Source: Micromonospora chersina
GTDB lineage: Bacteria; Actinomycetota; Actinomycetes; Mycobacteriales; Micromonosporaceae
Assembly: GCF_900091475.1 (NCBI RefSeq)
Contig: NZ_FMIB01000002.1
Coordinates: 3,348,001-3,412,000, forward strand
Direction: 5' to 3'
Length of the DNA stretch: 64,000 nucleotides
The translations under genes and the position numbers were made by a program. Shown piece by piece: positions 8,144 to 17,594 of this stretch (position 1 is its first letter; each line of letters starts with the position of its first letter). The notes beneath the pieces are model-generated. The model did not search any database and had not been told where the DNA came from. It saw only the letters and a program-made list of their open reading frames with translations.

Positions 8144-9286
8144 TCAGCCCAGCGCCTGCTCCAGATCGGCGAGCAGGTCGTCGACCGTCTCGATGCCGAC
8201 AGACAGTCGCACGAGATCGCCGGGAACTTCAAGCGGCGAGCCGGCAGCGCTCGCGTGTGTCATCCGTCCCGGGTGCTCGATCAGGGATTCGACCCCGCCG
8301 AGCGACTCCGCGAGCACGAAGAGCTTCGCCCGGTTGCAGATCTCCACGGCGTGCTCCTCGCCGCCCGCGGCACGGAAGGAGATCATCCCGCCGAAGCGAC
8401 GCATCTGCTTGGCGGCGACCTCGTGACCGGGGTGCGCCGGCAGGCCCGGGTAGATGACCTGCGCGACCTTCGCGTGACCGTCCAGGTAGGCGGCGATCCG
8501 CTCGGCGTTGTCGCAGTGCCGGTCCATGCGTACCCCGAGGGTCTTGATGCCGCGCAGGGTGAGCCAGGCGTCGAAGGGGCCGTTGACGGCGCCCATCGCG
8601 TTCTGGTGGTAGCGCAGCTCCTCGCCGAGCGCCCGGTCCGCGGCGATCAGGGCGCCACCGACCACGTCGGAGTGGCCGCCGATGTACTTGGTGGTCGAGT
8701 GGACCACCACGTCCGCGCCGAACGCGATCGGCTGCTGGAGGTACGGCGAGGCGAAGGTGTTGTCGACCACCAGCAGCGCGTCGGCCTCGTGCGCGACGGC
8801 GGCAAGCGCGGCGATGTCGGCGATGCCGAGCAGCGGGTTGGTCGGCGTCTCCACCCAGACGATCCGGGTGGCGCCGGGGCGGATGGCCGCCCGCACCGCG
8901 TCCGGGTCGGAGACCCGGGCCGGCGTGTAGTCGAGGCCCCAGCGCTCGGCCACCTTGGCGAAGAGCCGGTAGGTGCCGCCGTACGCGTCGTCCGGGATCA
9001 CCACGTGGTCCCCGGGCTTGCAGACGGTCCGCAGCAGGGTGTCCTCGGCGGCCAGGCCGCTGGCGAAGGCGAGCCCCACCGGCCCGCCCTCCAGGGCGGC
9101 CAGGCACTCCTGGAGCGCGTCGCGGGTGGGGTTGCCGGAGCGGCTGTACTCGTAGCCCTCCCGGGGCGCGCCGACGGCGTCCTGGGCGTAGGTGCTGGTC
9201 TGATAGATCGGCGGGATCACCGCGCCGGTGCGGGCCTCCGGGTCCTGACCGGCGTGGATGGCGAGCGTCTCGAAGCCGTGACTCAT
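8144..9286 (-). CDS. metB: Cystathionine gamma-synthase
   Basis: PLP enzyme of the Cys/Met metabolism family that joins an activated homoserine to cysteine to give cystathionine. The 380-residue protein has the PLP lysine at K200 (STTKYIGGHSD) and the EYSRSGNPT loop that contacts PLP phosphate across the dimer. A gamma-lyase activity is possible, since the families overlap; cbs at 29.6-31.0 kb would act in the reverse direction. The ATG has no Shine-Dalgarno but sits 7 nt after TAACGT, so a leaderless transcript is likely. It is divergent from the HIT gene. Confidence 0.92.
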   Translation of the reverse strand: MSHGFETLAIHAGQDPEARTGAVIPPIYQTSTYAQDAVGAPREGYEYSRSGNPTRDALQECLAALEGGPVGLAFASGLAAEDTLLRTVCKPGDHVVIPDDAYGGTYRLFAKVAERWGLDYTPARVSDPDAVRAAIRPGATRIVWVETPTNPLLGIADIAALAAVAHEADALLVVDNTFASPYLQQPIAFGADVVVHSTTKYIGGHSDVVGGALIAADRALGEELRYHQNAMGAVNGPFDAWLTLRGIKTLGVRMDRHCDNAERIAAYLDGHAKVAQVIYPGLPAHPGHEVAAKQMRRFGGMISFRAAGGEEHAVEICNRAKLFVLAESLGGVESLIEHPGRMTHASAAGSPLEVPGDLVRLSVGIETVDDLLADLEQALG

Positions 9287-9293
9287 TCCCGAG

Positions 9294-9299
9294 ACGTTA
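9294..9299 (-). promoter_or_regulatory. -10 box of metB (leaderless type)
   Basis: TAACGT on the minus strand, 7 nt before ATG 9286. This spacing places the transcript start at or next to the start codon. No clear -35 box is seen. Confidence 0.55.
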
Positions 9300-9342
9300 G
9301 TCCGCCCGCCGATCCCACCGCGTGGAACCCGCCATCAGCGCC

Positions 9343-9348
9343 TAGCCT
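9343..9348 (+). promoter_or_regulatory. -10 box of the HIT gene (leaderless type)
   Basis: TAGCCT, 6 nt before GTG 9355. No ribosome site lies between them, so the message probably begins at the start codon. Confidence 0.55.
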
Positions 9349-9354
9349 GGCGGG

Positions 9355-9774
9355 GTGGCTGGGTGCGTGTTCTGCGGGATCGTGGCGGGTGAGGTGCCGG
9401 CGTTCCGGGTCGCCGACGAGGCGGACGGCGTGGCGTTCCTGGACACCCGGCCGGTGTTCAAGGGGCACGTGCTGGTGGTGCCGCGGACCCACCTGGTGAC
9501 CCTGGCCGACCTGCCGGCCGAGGCGTTGCCCGGCTACTTCCGGCTGGTGCAGCGGCTCGCCGTGGCGGTGGAGGCCGGCCTGGGCTCGGGCGGGACGTTC
9601 GTGGCCATGAACAACAAGGTGTCCCAGTCGGTCCCCCACCTGCACACCCATGTCGTGCCGCGGACCAAGGGCGACGGGTTGCGCGGCTTCTTCTGGCCCC
9701 GGACCCGGTACGCGGACGACGCCGAGGCCCGCGGCTACGCGGAGCGCGTCGCCGCCGCCCTGGCGGGGCCCTGA
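9355..9774 (+). CDS. HIT family nucleotide-binding protein
   Basis: A 139-residue histidine-triad protein, predicted to hydrolyse or transfer nucleoside phosphates (AMP-lysine or Ap4A-like substrates). The diagnostic HLHTHVVPR lies at about residues 95-103, with the middle His as nucleophile. The N-terminal CxFC pair (residues 4 and 7) is seen in many HIT proteins and could help bind zinc. GTG 9355 fits the leaderless promoter. It is convergent with the exopolysaccharide operon, separated by a strong hairpin. Biological substrate unknown. Confidence 0.9.
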   Translation: MAGCVFCGIVAGEVPAFRVADEADGVAFLDTRPVFKGHVLVVPRTHLVTLADLPAEALPGYFRLVQRLAVAVEAGLGSGGTFVAMNNKVSQSVPHLHTHVVPRTKGDGLRGFFWPRTRYADDAEARGYAERVAAALAGP

Positions 9775-9787
9775 CCGTCCGCCGGAC

Positions 9788-9823
9788 GGGAGGCCGACGG
9801 CGACGCGCCGCCGCCGACCTCCC
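9788..9823. terminator. Bidirectional terminator between HIT gene and EPS operon
   Basis: GGGAGGCCGACGGCG (9788-9802) pairs with CGCCGCCGACCTCCC (9809-9823) with two mismatches and a 6-nt loop, between two convergent stop codons (9774 and 9831). Confidence 0.75.
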
Positions 9824-9830
9824 ACCCCCG

Positions 9831-10796
9831 CTAGCGAGGCCAGCGGTCGCGGTACCAGGCGAAGGTGCGCCGCACCCCCTCCTCCAGCGACACCACCGGC
9901 TCGTAGCCGGTGAGCGCGCGCAGCCGGGACAGGTCGGGGCACCGGCGCGCCACCGCTCCGGGCGGTGCCGGCACCGGGTCGAGCCGCGGGTCGAACTCGG
10001 CGACCCGGAGCACCAGCTTGGCGAGGTCGCCGATGTTCGTCTCCTCCGCGTCGTTGCCGATGTGCACCACCCCACCGGCGGCGGCCGGGGTGTCCATGAG
10101 CCGCACCACCGCCTCCACCGCGTCGTCGACGTGGCAGAACGCGCGGGTCTGGTCCATCCCGTACACCCGGTAGGGGTCCTCGCCGCGCAGCGCGCGCAGC
10201 GACAGTTCGGGGATCACGTGGTCGGCGCCCATCCGGGGGCCGTAGACGTTGTGGAAGCGGCCCACCACGGCCGTCAGGCCCCGGGCGCGGGCCGTGTGCA
10301 GGACGGCCGCCTCGCCGAGCAGCTTGCTGATCGCGTAGCTGAACCGGGGCGCGGTCGGGTCCGCCACCACCACCGGCACGTCCTCGGCCGTCGGCACCGG
10401 CACGAGGCCGAGGTCGACGCCGCCGGCGTACACCTCGCTCGTCGAGGCGAAGAAGAGCTTCTCGTCCGGCCGGATCCAGTCGAGCAGGTGCAGCGCCGCC
10501 AGCGTGTTGACCCGGACCACGCGGGCCGGGTCGGACTCCACGTTGCGGACCCCGACGACCGCGGCGAGCAGGTGCACCTGACCCCAGCCGTGCGGCAGGG
10601 CCGCCCAGGTCGCCGGGTCGGTCAGGTCGCCGTTGCGGATCTCCACCCCCGGGGTGTCCCGCAACGCGGCGAGGTCGGCGTCGTCGCGTCCCCGGGAGAA
10701 GTTGTCGACGATGGTCACGGCGTGCCCGTCGCGGGTCAGCCGACGGGCCAGGTGCAGGCCGATGAAACCGGCTCCGCCCAGCAGCAGCGCCCTCAC
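9831..10796 (-). CDS. NAD-dependent nucleotide-sugar epimerase/dehydratase
   Basis: A 321-residue extended short-chain dehydrogenase. GGAGFIG at residues 7-13 binds NAD and the YAISK motif supplies the catalytic Tyr and Lys. NVYGPRM and HVDDAVEA are typical of UDP-glucuronate decarboxylase, UDP-glucuronate 4-epimerase and UDP-glucose 4-epimerase. Placed directly after a nucleotide-sugar dehydrogenase (GTGA overlap), a UDP-uronic acid 4-epimerase or decarboxylase is the natural guess; sequence alone does not decide. It is the last gene of the nine-gene exopolysaccharide run. Confidence 0.85.
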   Translation of the reverse strand: MRALLLGGAGFIGLHLARRLTRDGHAVTIVDNFSRGRDDADLAALRDTPGVEIRNGDLTDPATWAALPHGWGQVHLLAAVVGVRNVESDPARVVRVNTLAALHLLDWIRPDEKLFFASTSEVYAGGVDLGLVPVPTAEDVPVVVADPTAPRFSYAISKLLGEAAVLHTARARGLTAVVGRFHNVYGPRMGADHVIPELSLRALRGEDPYRVYGMDQTRAFCHVDDAVEAVVRLMDTPAAAGGVVHIGNDAEETNIGDLAKLVLRVAEFDPRLDPVPAPPGAVARRCPDLSRLRALTGYEPVVSLEEGVRRTFAWYRDRWPR

Positions 10797-12097
10797 GCGA
10801 CCACCGCCTTCGACCGGTAGCCGAGCCCGGCGTACCGGGCGCCGGCCGCGGTGACCGCCTCCTCGTCGAGGATCCGCCAGGAGTCGTACACGAGCTTCGG
10901 GCCGTCCGCGCCGAGCATCGAGTCGATCCGGATCGCCCGGTAGTCCGGGTGGTCGTTGACGACCAGGACGGCGTCGGCCTCGCTGAACGCCTTGTCGAGG
11001 CTGATGGGCTCACCGCCGTACCGGCGGATGACCTCCGGGGCCACCATCGGGTCGTGGCCGAGCACGGTGATCCCGGCCGCCCGGAACACCGGCATCATGC
11101 TGGCGATCGGGGTGCCGCGCATGTCGTCGGTGGGGGGCCAGCCCTTGTACGCCCAGCCGAGCACGGCCAGCCGGGCGCCGTCGGCGCTCCCCCGCTGCTC
11201 GGTGATCAGGTCCACCAGGCGCTCCGCCACGTGCACGGGAAGGTGCTCGTTCAGCTCGCGGGCCCGGCCGACGAGGAACGGCTCCCGGTCCACCGAGCTG
11301 TCGATCATGATGTACGGGTCCTTGGACAGGCAGCCACCGCCGACGTACCCGGGCCTGGCCAGGTCGGGACGCGGATAGTCGAGGTTCGCCGCGCGGATGA
11401 CCTCCAGCGGATCGAGCCCGTGCCCCTCGGCGACGAGGGCGATCTCGTTGCCGTACGCGTAGATCAGGTCCGTGTGGCAGTTGTTGGCGAGCTTCACCAG
11501 CTCCGCCGCCTCCAGGCTGGAGACCGGGACCAGCTGGGCCGCCAGGCCGCCGAAGAAGTCCAGGCCGGCGCGGAGGCTCTCGTCGTCGAGGCCGCCGACG
11601 ACCTGCGGCAGCTCGACCAGTTCGCGCAGGGCCTGCCCCTGGATGGTCCGCTCCGGGGCCATCACCAACCTGGCCCGGCCCCAGGCGGCGAGCAGCACCG
11701 GCAGCACCACGGCGCGGCTGGTGCCCACCGGGACCGTGCTGCGCACCACGACCAGCGTGTCCGGCCCACACCACTCGGCCACCCCCGCGGCGGCCGAGGC
11801 GAGGTTGCGCAGGTCGGGCCGGTGGGTCTCCTCGTCCACCGGCGTGGACACGCAGATCACCGCCACGTCGACGGTGTCCGACGGCAGGCGGGTGTCGACG
11901 AAGATGGACCGGCCGCAGTGCGCGGCGAAGGTCTCCTCGACGCCCGGCTCGTAGATGTGCGGCCGGCCGTTCGACAGCGCCTCCACCACGGCCGGTGCGA
12001 CGTCGGCGCCGTGCACGGTGAAGCCCTTCCGGGCCAGGGCCGCGGTCAGGGTCAGGCCGACGTAGCCCATCCCCACCACTCCGATTGTCATGGGCAC
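10793..12097 (-). CDS. Nucleotide-sugar dehydrogenase (UDP-glucose/GDP-mannose dehydrogenase family)
   Basis: Oxidises a UDP- or GDP-sugar to its uronic acid with two NAD. The 434-residue protein has the N-terminal Rossmann motif GVVGMGYVGL, a central domain and a UDP-binding C-terminal domain. The catalytic Cys is in GGGCLSKDP, near residue 260. STPV and RSTVPVGT are family hallmarks. GTG 12097 is chosen because AGGAGA is 7 nt away; the ATG two codons later would be 13 nt away. Substrate could be UDP-glucose, UDP-GlcNAc or UDP-ManNAc. Its presence suggests the polymer contains a uronic acid, unlike fungal galactosaminogalactan. Confidence 0.88.
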   Translation of the reverse strand: MPMTIGVVGMGYVGLTLTAALARKGFTVHGADVAPAVVEALSNGRPHIYEPGVEETFAAHCGRSIFVDTRLPSDTVDVAVICVSTPVDEETHRPDLRNLASAAAGVAEWCGPDTLVVVRSTVPVGTSRAVVLPVLLAAWGRARLVMAPERTIQGQALRELVELPQVVGGLDDESLRAGLDFFGGLAAQLVPVSSLEAAELVKLANNCHTDLIYAYGNEIALVAEGHGLDPLEVIRAANLDYPRPDLARPGYVGGGCLSKDPYIMIDSSVDREPFLVGRARELNEHLPVHVAERLVDLITEQRGSADGARLAVLGWAYKGWPPTDDMRGTPIASMMPVFRAAGITVLGHDPMVAPEVIRRYGGEPISLDKAFSEADAVLVVNDHPDYRAIRIDSMLGADGPKLVYDSWRILDEEAVTAAGARYAGLGYRSKAVVA

Positions 12098-12132
12098 TCG
12101 TGTGTCTCCTGTCGTTCGAGTCGGTTGACTGG

Positions 12133-13062
12133 TCAGGGGCAGGGTGGGTGGACGCGGTCGAGCGCCCGGGAGGTCACGTACCCCCCGAAGCCCTCCTGCC
12201 GGTACCGGGCGCAGGCGGCCCGGACATCCTCGGCGCGGTCGGCGTAGTCGACGGCGAGGACCTGTTTGCCCGCGTCGCGCAGGGCTCGGGCGTTGCCGAG
12301 GTTCTCCTCGCACCAGCTCTCGGTGCACGGGTCACCGGGTGAGCGGTAGAAGAGGTCCTCCATGCCGATCCCGTCGATCGCCGCGGTGTAGCCGTCGTAC
12401 GCACGCAGCTCCGGGGAGTTCTGCGGGTACACCAGCAGGCCGGGCCGCTGCCCCTTGGCGTACCGGCTGATCCGGACGATCAGCTCGACCATGGCGCGGG
12501 CCAGGTCGGTGCGGCTCCGACCCGGGGTCAGCGCCAGGTCCAGCTCCTCGTAGGCCAGCGGGGTGTCCAGGTAGATCCCGTCGAATCCGGCCCGGACGGC
12601 CTGGTCGATCCGGGGCCGGACGGCCATGTCCCACCACCGCTGCTCCCAGTAGCGGACGAAGAACTCGTCGGGCCAGTCCGGCCACCGGTTGAGGACGAGG
12701 CCCGGCTCCTGCCGGATCCGCGGGTACTCCGGCCGGAACTGCTCGATGCTGCCGATCTCGAAGTAGGCCAGCACGACCTTGCCCGAGGACCGCAGCGCCC
12801 CGACCTCCGCCCGGGTGAAGTAGTCGGCGTGGGCGTCCCGGGCCAGGTCGATCACGGCGAGCGGCTGCGGCGTCCTGGCCAGCTCGTCGAGCCGCCCGCC
12901 GGGGTAGCCCTGCAACTGGTAGACCCATCCGCCGCTCACCGGGGCCGGCCCGGTCCGGATCTCCGCGGGGCGCGCCGGGCCGTCCCGCGTGCAGCCGGTG
13001 ACGGCGAGGGCCAGCCCGACGGCCAGTGCCACCATCGCGCGCCACCGGCCGCCGAGGCTCAC
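12133..13062 (-). CDS. GH114-like glycoside hydrolase lipoprotein (Ega3-like)
   Basis: A 309-residue protein with a lipoprotein signal (VTGC, Cys24), so it should sit on the outer face of the membrane. The rest is a TIM-barrel of the GH114/TM1410 type: AYFEIGSIEQFR, DGIYLDTP with a likely catalytic Asp, LLVYPQN and VLAVDYAD near the end. GH114 enzymes such as fungal Ega3 cut alpha-1,4-galactosaminan. In this operon it could trim or release the polymer. Its GTG overlaps the preceding epimerase stop by four bases. The family call rests on motif pattern, not on a search. Confidence 0.8.
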   Translation of the reverse strand: MSLGGRWRAMVALAVGLALAVTGCTRDGPARPAEIRTGPAPVSGGWVYQLQGYPGGRLDELARTPQPLAVIDLARDAHADYFTRAEVGALRSSGKVVLAYFEIGSIEQFRPEYPRIRQEPGLVLNRWPDWPDEFFVRYWEQRWWDMAVRPRIDQAVRAGFDGIYLDTPLAYEELDLALTPGRSRTDLARAMVELIVRISRYAKGQRPGLLVYPQNSPELRAYDGYTAAIDGIGMEDLFYRSPGDPCTESWCEENLGNARALRDAGKQVLAVDYADRAEDVRAACARYRQEGFGGYVTSRALDRVHPPCP

Positions 13063-13955
13063 CTGTCGTCCTCACCGACCCACACCGCCTTCACCGACTC
13101 CGCCAGCTCGTACGTCGGCGCCCAGCCCAGCAGCCGGGCCGCCCGCGAGCTGTCCCCCTGGATCCAGGAGACCGCGGCGGACCGGGTGGGCGGCGGCGCC
13201 TCCTCGCGGATCGCGCCGTCGAAGCCGGCCGCCTCGGCGAGCAGTTCCACCACCCGGCGGGTGGGCACGGCCCGGCCGCTGGCGAGGTTCAGCACCCGGG
13301 CGTCCAGCCGGGGCACGAACGCGGCCGCGACGACCCCGGCCGCCACGTCCCGCACGTCGACGAAGTCGCGGTGCGCCGACAGCGGCCCCATCGTGATCTC
13401 GCCGGCGCCGGTACGCCGGGCGTGCCGGATGAGCGCCGCCGCCCGGCCGAGCACGGTGTCCTCGTGCAGGCCCGGGCCGATCGGGTTGAACACCCGCAGC
13501 GTCACGCCGTCCACCCGGCCGGCCGCGCTGCTCAGCTCCAGCAGCGCGGTGGCGGCCAGGTGGCTCAGCCCGTACGGGCTCACCGGCCGGGCCGGGTCGT
13601 CCTCGCCGACCGGCCGTCCGGGCGGCACCGGGCCGTACTCGCCGGCCGAGCCCAGCCGGACGAGGCGGACACCCGGCGCCGCCTCGCCGATCGCGTCGAT
13701 CAGCTTCGCGGTCACCGCCGTGTTGGCCGCGACCAGGTCGTGGTTGCCGCCGGAGAGCGCGCCGGTGCAGTTGATCACGACGTCCGGACGGGCGGCCCGC
13801 AGCAACGCCACCACGTCGGCGACCCGTCCGTGGACGAGGTCGAGGTCGGCGCGGCCCGGCGTGGTGAGTTCGCCGAGGCGCGGATCCTGCCGGAGGTGCC
13901 GGCACACCTGGCGGCCGATGAAGCCGGAGCCGCCGAAGACGAGCACCCGCGTCAT
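13059..13955 (-). CDS. NAD-dependent sugar epimerase/reductase with altered YxxxK motif
   Basis: A 298-residue extended short-chain dehydrogenase with FGGSGFIG (residues 6-13) for NAD(P) and SAGEYG before the active-site region. The usual YxxxK reads YGLSH, so Lys is replaced by His at residue 132. [11 protein letters not shown] is typical of nucleotide-sugar enzymes (UDP-glucose 4-epimerase, GDP-deoxysugar reductases). It may be the Uge3 counterpart supplying UDP-galactose or UDP-GalNAc, but the substitution makes activity uncertain. It overlaps both neighbours by four bases. Confidence 0.8.
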   Translation of the reverse strand: MTRVLVFGGSGFIGRQVCRHLRQDPRLGELTTPGRADLDLVHGRVADVVALLRAARPDVVINCTGALSGGNHDLVAANTAVTAKLIDAIGEAAPGVRLVRLGSAGEYGPVPPGRPVGEDDPARPVSPYGLSHLAATALLELSSAAGRVDGVTLRVFNPIGPGLHEDTVLGRAAALIRHARRTGAGEITMGPLSAHRDFVDVRDVAAGVVAAAFVPRLDARVLNLASGRAVPTRRVVELLAEAAGFDGAIREEAPPPTRSAAVSWIQGDSSRAARLLGWAPTYELAESVKAVWVGEDDR

Positions 13956-14686
13956 ACCGCCTCCACCTCCTTCTCCTTCTGCCGCAGCAGCACCGGCTTG
14001 AGCTGCTCGAAGCTGCGGTTCGCCTCGTCGTAGTCCTCGGGGTGTCCGATGTCGACCCAGTAGCCCTCGAAGTCGTAGCTCGCCGGCGGGTCGCCGCGCT
14101 GGATCAGGTCGAGCACGAGCTGGTCGAAACCGAAGGACAGACCCTCCGGGTACGGGGCCAGCGCCCGCCGGGACATGCCGTACACACCCATGCTGACCCG
14201 GTAGCGGAACGTCGGCTTCTCGGTGAAACCGACGACGTGCCGGTCCCGTACGTCGAGGACGCCGAACTCGATCGGCACGGTGCGGACCGCGGTGGCCACG
14301 GTCAGCGACGCGTCCGACAGCGCGTGGCCGTGCAGCAGGTCGGCGAAGTCGAGGTCCGTGAGCACGTCCCCGTTCATCACCACGAAGTGCTCGGGCAGCC
14401 GGTCGCGGAGCGCGAACAGCGGCCCCACTGTCGACAGCGGCACCGTCTCCTCGGCGTACTCGACCTGGAGTCCCCAGGACGACCCGTCCCCGACGAACGC
14501 CCTGATGAGCGGGCCGAGGTGGTTGATCGCCAGCGTGACGTGCGTGAACCCGCACACCGACAACTGGTGCAGCACCACCTCCAGCACCGCGTGGTTGTCG
14601 CCGATCGGCACCAACGGTTTGGGCAGGGCCGTCGTGTAGGGGCGCAGCCGGACACCCTTGCCACCGGCCAGGATCACCGCATGCAT
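13952..14686 (-). CDS. Sugar-1-phosphate nucleotidyltransferase
   Basis: Activates a sugar-1-phosphate with an NTP to give the nucleotide sugar. The 244-residue protein carries the signature [11 protein letters not shown] ... PKPL at residues 8-28, [11 protein letters not shown] for metal binding and EKPTF for sugar binding. It lacks the C-terminal hexapeptide repeat of GlmU-like enzymes, so it resembles glucose- or mannose-1-phosphate nucleotidyltransferases. ATG 14686 has GGAGG 4-5 nt upstream. Sugar and nucleotide cannot be told from sequence. Confidence 0.88.
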   Translation of the reverse strand: MHAVILAGGKGVRLRPYTTALPKPLVPIGDNHAVLEVVLHQLSVCGFTHVTLAINHLGPLIRAFVGDGSSWGLQVEYAEETVPLSTVGPLFALRDRLPEHFVVMNGDVLTDLDFADLLHGHALSDASLTVATAVRTVPIEFGVLDVRDRHVVGFTEKPTFRYRVSMGVYGMSRRALAPYPEGLSFGFDQLVLDLIQRGDPPASYDFEGYWVDIGHPEDYDEANRSFEQLKPVLLRQKEKEVEAV

Positions 14687-14703
14687 CTCTCCTCCGTCCT
14701 CGT

Positions 14704-16152
14704 TCACTGGTATCGCCACGCCTGCCCGAGCACCCGGGACAGGGCGGCGAGGAGCATTGCCTGGAGCAGGACGGCGCTGCCGAGGAAGCCGGCGGCGTCG
14801 GCCAGTGGATGGGATCCGCCCGGCACGAGCAGCAGCACCGCCAGGTGCGCGGCCAGCGCGCTGCCGAGCAGCGCGCTGAGCCGGCCGAACCGGCCGTGCC
14901 CGGCGAGGACGAACGCCAGGAAGTACGCGCCGGCGACGGCGACGTGCGCCGCCACCAGCACGGTGCCCGCCGGGCTGAGCAGCCCGGCCTGGCGCAGGGG
15001 CGCGAACATCGCCAGCGCCAGGCCCGCCACCGCGGCTGTGACCACCGCCAACTCGACGGCCAACCCGGCCCAGACGCCCGCGGCGAACCGGCGTGTGTCC
15101 CTCGCCTGGCGGAGCCGGGCCCGGGCCCGTTCGTGGAACCGGCGGGCCCGCCACTCCACCAGGCCCATGCCGAGCACGAGCGGCGCCGCGGCGACCGCGA
15201 GGTCCAGCGGGCCGGACAGGTGACGCGCCGCCGAGTGCAGCAGGAACGCGGCCGAGAGCGCCGCGTACAGCAGAACGGCGCAGAGCTGCGGCAGTTCGGG
15301 GCGGACGGCGCGGTGCAGGGGCACGGCGGCGGGTGGCGTCGTGGGCCACGCGTACCAGCCGGGGAGGTCGGTCCGGGTGAACCAGGCCAGCGCCACGACG
15401 AACGCCAGGGCCACCGACCCGGCGGCCACGGCCACCGCGACCGGGGCGCTGGGCGCCCCGACCAGCAGGTATCCCCCGCCGGCCACGGCGGCGGGCGCCA
15501 TCGCGGCGAGCAGCGCGCCCTCCCGCCGGTAGAAGAGGGCGGCGGTCACGGCCGCCTGGTACATCAGCAGCGCCCCGGCCAGCAGGACCGGTGGCAGGTC
15601 AGCACCGGTCCTGCCGGCCAGGGCAGCCGTGGCGGCGGCCGCGACCGCCGGGCCGAGCAGCGTCGACCAGCCGAGCAGCCGGGCGGCTACGCGGACCAGG
15701 CCCCGCCCGACCAGGCGGTAGGCCAGCCAGGCCGTCCCGCCCGACCAGACCCAGCCGAGCGGCCCCACCAGCAGCAGCGCGAGCGTCACCGACCGTTCGT
15801 CGACGATCGCCAGCACGGCCGGGAGCACCACGCCCGGCATCAGGTACAGCAGCCCGTGCGACACGTCGCGGGCGGCGCGGACCGGATCCTCCGCGGCGGG
15901 CCGGGCGGCAGCCCGCGGCCGGATCTCCTGGTCCAGTCGCCGGAACACGGCCTCGGCCAGCACGAAGACGTCGGGATGGTCGTAGTGGTCCCGGGCCGAC
16001 CGGTCGGTCAGGCCGTCGGACTCCAGCGCGGCGGCCACCTGGAGCGCGTCGACCGGTCGTCCGACCCGGGGGCGCATCCGCTCGACCAGGCCGACCACCG
16101 GGTCGTCGGCCCGGGGCGGCACCGGCGCGGGGGCCGCGATGGTCCCGGTCAT
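14704..16152 (-). CDS. Polytopic membrane protein of the EPS operon (possible PelG-like exporter)
   Basis: A 482-residue protein. The first 90 residues are hydrophilic ([20 protein letters not shown] and an acidic/basic linker); from about residue 95 there are roughly twelve hydrophobic helices in pairs, with a charged loop near residue 360. I cannot match it firmly to a family. Its place immediately after the PelF-like glycosyltransferase (ATGA overlap), with about 12 helices, is what one would expect for a PelG-type polymer transporter. The N-terminal soluble extension is not usual for PelG and may dock another protein. Function inferred from context only. Confidence 0.6.
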   Translation of the reverse strand: MTGTIAAPAPVPPRADDPVVGLVERMRPRVGRPVDALQVAAALESDGLTDRSARDHYDHPDVFVLAEAVFRRLDQEIRPRAAARPAAEDPVRAARDVSHGLLYLMPGVVLPAVLAIVDERSVTLALLLVGPLGWVWSGGTAWLAYRLVGRGLVRVAARLLGWSTLLGPAVAAAATAALAGRTGADLPPVLLAGALLMYQAAVTAALFYRREGALLAAMAPAAVAGGGYLLVGAPSAPVAVAVAAGSVALAFVVALAWFTRTDLPGWYAWPTTPPAAVPLHRAVRPELPQLCAVLLYAALSAAFLLHSAARHLSGPLDLAVAAAPLVLGMGLVEWRARRFHERARARLRQARDTRRFAAGVWAGLAVELAVVTAAVAGLALAMFAPLRQAGLLSPAGTVLVAAHVAVAGAYFLAFVLAGHGRFGRLSALLGSALAAHLAVLLLVPGGSHPLADAAGFLGSAVLLQAMLLAALSRVLGQAWRYQ

Positions 16153-17594
16153 GCCGCCGCCACCGGTTGCCCGGTGAGGTGGCGGTAGATCCGCCGGTAC
16201 GCCTCGATGGACTGGTCGAGCGTGAAGTGCGCGAGGACGCGTTCGCGCGCCGCGGCGCCCAGCCGGGTCCGCAGCGGTGCGTCCTGGAGCAGCCGTACGC
16301 AGGCGGCCGCCACCGCCGCGTGGTCGCGCGGCGGCACCACGTACCCGGCGTCGCCCACCGCCTCGGCCACCCCGCCGACGTTGGTGCAGACCACCGGGCG
16401 GCCGCAGGCCATCGCCTCGACCACCGAGTACGGGAAGCCCTCGGAGATGCTGGTGAGCGCCACCACCTGCCCCTGGTGGTACGCCGCCACGGACTGGTCC
16501 ACCCGGCCCTCGAGCACGGCGTCACCGGTGAGCCCGAGGTCGGCGATGAGCTTCTGGCAGCTGTCGCGGTAGTCGGCGCCGCCGGCCGGAGCGTCCCCGA
16601 AGATCCGCAGCCGGGCACCGGGCACCTCCGCCCGGACCAGCGCGAAGGCCCGGATCAGGGTGTGCAGGTCCTTGATCGGGTCGATCCGGCCGAGGTAGAC
16701 GATCACCGGCTGGGCCGGCTCGCCCCGCGCCGCCGGGAACTCGTCCGGGTCGACGCCGTTGTAGACGGTCCAGATGCGCTCCGGGTCGGCGCCGTTGCGC
16801 AGTTGCCACCGCCGGTTGTAGCCGCCGTGCGGGGCCAACGCGTCGACCAGGAGGTACGCGGCCCGGGCGAGCTGGCGCTGGAAGCCGAGCACCAGCACCT
16901 GGACCGGGTACGGCTCGTCGGACGCGAGCAGGTCGAGGTAGCGCTCGCGCAGGTACATGCCGTGCTCCGACATGATCATCGGGGTGCCGTACCGCCAGCG
17001 GGCGGTCATCCCGACCAGCGCGCAGAGCCCGTTCATGGAGGAATGGACGAGATCGGCCCGGACCGGCTCGGCCGAGAGCGGGCGGAGCAGGTGCTCGATC
17101 CAGGCGAGCGCGCCGACGGTGTCGGCGAGGCCGAGGGCCGGCTCCTGCGGCCGGACACCCCGCCAGGCGTCCATCGTCATGCCGACCGCGGTGTTCGAGG
17201 TCAGGGCGTCGGTGAGGTCGCCGCCCCGGACGGCGTACTCGTGCAGGAGGCGCAGGGCGTGCAGGAACCGCATGCGGCTCATCTCCTCCCGTCCCGGGTG
17301 CGGGTCGTCGGGGCGCAGGACGGCGCCCAGCAGCGCGGCGAAGCCCTCCCGGAAGTCCCGCCCCGGCCGTCGTCCCGCGCCGCGGCGCTCGGGCCGGGGT
17401 CCCCACAGCGGGATGGTGCGCAGCCGGCCGAGGTTCGGTGGCGGCGCCCACCGTGGCCGTTCGGTGTCGTCCACGGTGAGCGCCACCATCTCCCAGTCGT
17501 GCTCGGGCAGTCCCCGGATGAGCTGGTCGCACCAGATGCTCACGCCGCCCATGGCGAACGGGTAAGTCCCCTCGGAGACCAGCGCCACCTTCAC
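16149..17594 (-). CDS. PelF-like GT4 glycosyltransferase
   Basis: Likely the polymerising glycosyltransferase of the cluster, cytosolic and using a UDP-sugar. The 481-residue protein opens with EGTYPFAMGGVSIW (residues 8-21), the hallmark of PelF proteins (DUF3492). It continues with MSEHGMYLRER and a C-terminal GT-B half containing YLGRIDPIKD, EGFPYSVVEAMACG (the EX7E motif) and nucleotide contacts. PelF makes the GalNAc-rich Pel polymer from UDP-GalNAc; donor here is inferred by analogy. GTG 17594 overlaps the stop of the deacetylase gene (GTGA). Confidence 0.87.
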   Translation of the reverse strand: MKVALVSEGTYPFAMGGVSIWCDQLIRGLPEHDWEMVALTVDDTERPRWAPPPNLGRLRTIPLWGPRPERRGAGRRPGRDFREGFAALLGAVLRPDDPHPGREEMSRMRFLHALRLLHEYAVRGGDLTDALTSNTAVGMTMDAWRGVRPQEPALGLADTVGALAWIEHLLRPLSAEPVRADLVHSSMNGLCALVGMTARWRYGTPMIMSEHGMYLRERYLDLLASDEPYPVQVLVLGFQRQLARAAYLLVDALAPHGGYNRRWQLRNGADPERIWTVYNGVDPDEFPAARGEPAQPVIVYLGRIDPIKDLHTLIRAFALVRAEVPGARLRIFGDAPAGGADYRDSCQKLIADLGLTGDAVLEGRVDQSVAAYHQGQVVALTSISEGFPYSVVEAMACGRPVVCTNVGGVAEAVGDAGYVVPPRDHAAVAAACVRLLQDAPLRTRLGAAARERVLAHFTLDQSIEAYRRIYRHLTGQPVAAA

